This document shows, one piece after another, positions 59,601 to 64,000 of a DNA stretch of 64,000 nt. Position 1 is the stretch's first letter; each line of letters opens with the position of its first letter. The position numbers were made by a program, and so were the translations under genes. Below the pieces are notes generated by a model. That model did no database searches, was not told where the DNA came from, and saw only the letters and a program-made list of their open reading frames with translations. This DNA is from Takakia lepidozioides (taxonomy: Eukaryota > Streptophyta > Takakiopsida > Takakiales > Takakiaceae), in the NCBI GenBank assembly GCA_030704615.1, contig CM060733.1, positions 10,044,001 to 10,108,000 of the forward strand, written 5' to 3'.

Positions 59601-62600
59601 TGTTATGTGCTTTACTGGGCAGCTTTGGGGCTGCCCTCTTCGGGTCCTTCAACCCTCTCTTTGCACTCTTGTTAGTACAGATTGCTGAGACCTACTATTA
59701 TTCAAGCGAGAGGGACATGCGACATGGGGTTGCTCGGTGGTGCCTCTTAGTTACAGGAATGGGGTTTGCTACCATTGTCCTCAATTTGTTGCAGCACTTC
59801 TACTTTGGAATCATGGGTGAGAAGATGACTGAGCGGGTGCGTCGGCTCATGTTTTCAGGTTATTTGCTATCTGCTAACTGATTCCATCAGTGTCTCTTCA
59901 GTTTATATTCACAGGCTGTTTCCTACTTTTGTTCAAAAGTCTCTCTATTCCTCCCATCCAATTATTCTGGCTAACTGGGTGATGATAGAAGACCTGCCAG
60001 TTACATTTGTGGAATAGGTCAGATGACCATGCAGGGATTCACGGTCAGGGTAGTTGTCTTCAAGTGATGTTAATTTATTATGCTAGTGTAATATGTCTTT
60101 CTACTTAGTGTCCGATAGTAAAGCACAGAGTTCCTGTTGCTGGAGGTTACGTGCCAATCAACTAGCTTTCGTATTTCCCTGTACTAAAGGCTACAAGGCT
60201 TGGCAAGCAAAATCTACTTAGTACATCATCTCTCCTTCCATGCTTCTCCTTCCTGACCCTCTTAAACCTTGTGGATTGTTGTCTGACCATATTTTTGCCT
60301 TCCCAGCAATGCTGCGGAATGAGATTGGGTGGTTTGACAAGGAAGAGAACAGTCCTGAGGTGCTGTCTATACGCCTGGCAAATGATGCCACCTATGTGCG
60401 GGCTACATTCAGCAATCGGATGTCAGTCTTCATCCAGGATCTAGCAGCAATATTAACAACATTAGCCATAGTTCTTGCGATGGATTGGCGCCTTGGACTA
60501 GTCACTCTGGCTGTAGTTCCTTTACTTGTATTTGCAGCTGTCACCCAGGTATGCACATTGACTGGAATTTGTGACATTAATGCAATTCCTTTTCTTACTC
60601 CAAATGTGGCTTTTGGTTTGTCCAGGTCTCTTGAAGTGATTGAACTGGCTTGTCTGTGAGGAGTAGGAGAGGTTGAAAGAAACTAAGGAATTATGTTAGC
60701 AGGAGGTGTAAGGGGCCAGGAAGGACACAAGTAGAACAACCCTGTAGAACCACAAGAACTAGAGAAGCTCTCACCAAGGTGCCTCACGAAGGTAAAAGCT
60801 GCTTAGCACTTCGGGGAGGGGTGAGGCTAGGGTCTTTGTGTTCCATGGAAGGAGGAAGGAGGACCTTGGATACCATAGGAAATACAACTTACAGAATTTA
60901 CATTCATAACTATGACGACATCAGCAGTCAAGTAACACTCGGACATTGTCTTTGCAGCAAGTGTGGAACACAGGGTTCGCTGGAGATGTAAGGGAGGCCC
61001 ACAAAAATGCAAGACGGGTTTTTGAAGAAGCAGTAGCTAATATGCACACTGTTATGTCATTCTCGGGAGGGGAAAAGGTGCTCGACCTTTATCACCAGGA
61101 GCTGAAAAAGCCCCTAAGGCGAAGCTTCAGAAGGGGTCATATCTGTGGGTGTATGTTTGGTGCATCCCAATTTCTGCTCTTCGCTTCCAGTGCTCTACTG
61201 CTCTGGTATGGCTCAGTGACACTAAATAATAGGCAACATGCAAGCTTCCCCAACTTCCTGAAGGCTTTTTTAGTGTTCACATTCACAGCATTCTCTCTAG
61301 TTGAAGCCTTTGGGCTAGGGCCTTCGATTGTGAAGCGGCGGACGTCAGTAGCATCAGTGTTTAATATCATTGACCGGCAGTCAAATATAGAGACTGATGA
61401 CACGGGCTTGAAACCTCCCAATATTGTGGGCCAAATCGAGTTTCGAAAGGTCGACTTCAGGTATGGACATTGCACCATTATAGCATAAGCAGTCAACTTT
61501 TAAGAGATACGGATAACCAGAGAGTGGGGAGTTTGGTCATCATCTTGGATTTCCTCTTGCTTTGCATGGTAATGCCATGAATTGGATTTGGCAGCTAATT
61601 TTTCGGCTTTTGAACAAATCCTTCTGTTTGCCAAGGGCCATCATAAAAGATGACACATGTAGACCACATACTGGATGAGTGGAACACGCAGAAACCCATC
61701 TGTCAGAGCCAGTTGATGGCAAAGGCAAGTCCATAAAAATCTAATAACTCTAATTTGCATGTGTTCACAGAACATCACTACAGAACCTCATTCGTTAGTA
61801 AATGAGGCACAATAGTCTTTACATGTTGTTTTGCAGTAAAATTTATCAGCTTACTGCATTCAAGATGTGGACCTGCTGAGTGCATGAGCTGATTAAAGGC
61901 CTGGTCGTCAATGACTGACAAGATAGTTTCTTGTCCACAAAATTTCAAAACCATGAACTCCACCGTGTGATTGTCTTTTCTGTGCAGGTATCCAACACAG
62001 ATTGATGTTCCCATTCTGACAAATTTTAGCATGAAAGTAGAAGCTGGGCAAACTGTAGCAATTGTGGGGACGGCAGGTTCTGGCAAAAGCACAGTTCTTG
62101 CGCTCCTTGAACGATTCTACGAGCCCCTGAGTGGGCGAATATTGATCGATGGAAATGACCTGAAGACACTTAATCTTCGTTGTCTTCGAAGCTATATTGG
62201 TCTCGTCCAACAAGATCCTGTCTTGTTTTCTTCATCAATCCGGGATAACATTATCTATGGAAGACACAATGCAACAGAGGCTGAAATTACTGAAGCATCA
62301 AGAATTGCTAATGCACACCATTTTATTTGTAGTCTGCCGTATGGTTATGACACACATATCGGAATGCGTGGTTTGCAACTTAGTGCAGGCCAGCGACTTA
62401 GAATTGCAATTGCTCGGGCTGTTTTGAAGAACGCGCCAATTCTTCTCCTTGATGAGCCCACAAGTGCATTGGAGCCAGAGTCCTCAAGGGTTGTTCAAGA
62501 AGCTCTTGAGCAGGTGATTATGGGGAACAGAACTACTGTTGTAATTGCACATCGGCTATCGCTGCTAAGGCGCGTTGACATCGTCGCAATGTTGCATGAT

Positions 62601-62717
62601 GGGCAGATTCTGGAGGAAGGCAGCCATGATGAGTTGATGAACAAGTGTGGGCTTTATGCTCGGCTAATGCAGCCTCAGTTCAGCAGATCTGCAGTAAGGC
62701 AACTTCGACAAACTTAA
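53686..62717 (+). CDS. ABCB20: ABCB6/ABCB20-clade full-size ABC transporter
   Basis: Thirteen exons join in frame to 1,415 residues: 53686-53817, 54414-54698, 55054-55108, 55358-55533, 56142-56342, 56764-57023, 57230-57549, 57844-58064, 58442-58788, 59083-59858, 60307-60548, 60958-61460 and 61988-62717. The first exon ([20 protein letters not shown]) is diagnostic for this clade; Arabidopsis ABCB20 has about 1,400 residues. Order is TMD1, NBD1, a Ser/Pro linker with [15 protein letters not shown] and [13 protein letters not shown]2, NBD2. NBD1 has Walker [10 protein letters not shown], but signature LSEEK (558-562) and Walker B LLLDG, with Gly583 where the catalytic Glu belongs. NBD2 has GTAGSGKST (1200-1208), LSAGQ (1304-1308), LLLDE (1328-1329) and H-loop His1361. 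Plant relatives export auxin across the plasma membrane with TWD1; that role is family knowledge. No frameshifts were seen. Confidence 0.95.
57632..57665 (+). repeat. Copy of the dispersed intronic repeat in ABCB intron 7
   Basis: Contains GGCTACGGCAAA, CAACGTCTTATGAGTAC as in MPP10 intron 6 (31131-31160), unbroken over about 29 bases. Confidence 0.6.
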
Positions 62718-64000
62718 AAAGGTCAGGTGGTACTGTGTAGAATTATTCACACGCGCATTCCAGTCTTATTCATGAACAATAATGCTTTTGGAAATTGTAT
62801 GAAAGTTTAATTGAGCTGCTAGGGTGACTGGTCCAGGCCCAGCCTGCTTATTTACTTTCAAGCATGGGTGCATGTCTGAGCTGCAAGATCACTTCTGGGG
62901 CTTACTGGACCTCACCATCATTGGAACAAAGGTCTGGAACCTGTGAGGGAACACAGATGTCCATTCCATTAGAGTAGTTACTGGTGTGAATGAAGGCCTA
63001 CAAAAGACTTCCTTTCCATCTCACCAGTGTGTACAGTTTCAGTAATGTTGACTGAACATCCCTGTGGATGCAATGAAGGATTGGAAGCTCTCTTTGTGCT
63101 AATCCAATTAGTCTGACAAGAATATGTTCCTGGGACTCGTTTTTGACAGTACGTCCTGCGAATGAGCTCACCCTACAATATTGCAGGTGGCAGACTTCGA
63201 ACTTATTTTTGTGGGGGGGCGGGGGGAGGGAACACACTTTAATTACCAAGAGGAGGCCAAAGGAGCCTTCAACCTTTTTTAGTGGCAGTTTCTGAGTTTG
63301 CCCTCTCATATCTGGCTTGCTCAATTGAATATTTGATCTGTTGCATGGGAGTCTGTATTTTATCAACATGAAAAGACTACGAAGGTCCTGGCATTAATCG
63401 CAAGGTATCTTGTAGGGGCACCATTACATATGGGAAGCTCCTGTGTCAACAGGTTACCTTCTGCTCTGTATTGTGAACTGCGCCTGCACACTTGTCGAGT
63501 CAGCTACCCTTATTCGAGAATTACACACAAGCCTAATGAATTGAATCTTCCCCTTTGGAATCTCCACAGATCTCTCTCCACCAGTAGAGCTGGAGGAGTA
63601 TACATGGGCAAGGCTGTTGCATCTGCTGTATGGTCAACTGTATCAAATGATGTGGAGCTGTTGCTATTAAGTCACATGTGAAAGCACCCAGCCTCTGGGA
63701 TGGAGCAGCCAGAAGTTCCAAGATAAGCAGCACCCTACAAACAGGTTGGATGCATGTAGCTTTTCTAGCGACACCACTAACATTTGTGGAAGGATAAATC
63801 TACTTTGCTTCATGAGCAACATCCACCACTCTCCTTGCTGCAAATCAATATAAATCACCGGACTAGGTAACTGTTTTGCAAATTTGCTGAAGCTTCCACC
63901 CCACACTTGGTTAAAACAATATTTCTATTGGACAGTTCCCATTTGGGGTTGATCAATCTTTAAATGGCCGAAACAAGCTGGTGCTTTGATGTCATGGAAA
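62718..64000. other. 3' flank of the ABCB gene
   Basis: No supported gene to the right edge. A G-rich run at 63213-63230 (seven G, C, six G, A, three G) could form a quadruplex. The 3' UTR probably fills the first few hundred bases. Confidence 0.45.

Overview
This is nuclear DNA of a streptophyte, that is a land plant or a charophyte alga. The genes are split by many GT-AG introns of roughly 80 to 1,350 bases, nothing is arranged in operons, and the families are plant ones: an ABCB6/ABCB20-clade transporter, an XH-domain (FDM/IDN2-type) protein and plant-type ADH. I saw nothing that points to a particular seed-plant family. A non-seed lineage seems likely, but the species cannot be fixed from this window. 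Joining exons by splice signals and phase gave four complete, in-frame, well-supported genes: MPP10 (15 exons, 642 aa), an RCC1-repeat protein (6 exons, 503 aa), a plus-strand ADH (10 exons, 404 aa) and an ABCB transporter (13 exons, 1,415 aa). A second ADH (minus strand, 384 aa), a SANT-domain protein (about 1,051 aa) and a TraB-like protein (about 646 aa) also assemble in frame.

Layout. 1-7 kb: a minus-strand reading frame runs off the left edge. It is followed by a decayed, intron-containing gene that looks like a ParB-like domain joined to a DNA-methyltransferase-like domain, and then by a broken FCP1/NIF-like (HAD) phosphatase. Five copies of a short palindrome are scattered through this block. 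7-13.5 kb: dispersed repeats, an internally duplicated coiled-coil ORF, an XH-domain gene bracketed by direct repeats, and an eIF4G-like fragment. 13.5-18.3 kb: the SANT-domain gene. 19-23 kb: repeat-dominated, with a chain of MITEs sharing TTA target duplications, a 21-bp minisatellite, a CACGTG-rich repeat, and a tRNA-derived SINE with target-site duplication and poly(A). 24-36 kb: the TraB-like gene and MPP10, head to head, with a 50-bp-arm hairpin in the shared promoter. 36.7-40.1 kb: the RCC1-repeat gene. 41.3-50 kb: a divergent, head-to-head ADH pair. 53.7-62.7 kb: the ABCB transporter.

How they fit together. MPP10 (ribosome biogenesis), the RCC1 protein and the ABCB transporter are ordinary housekeeping or accessory plant genes and show no shared pathway. 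The two ADH genes are a tandem inverted duplication in which one copy has lost two coenzyme-binding residues. The most unusual block is the first 7 kb, where a ParB/methyltransferase-like relic, a catalytically altered HAD phosphatase-like relic and a private palindrome family lie together. They may be remains of one mobile or foreign unit. This is inference and needs searches.
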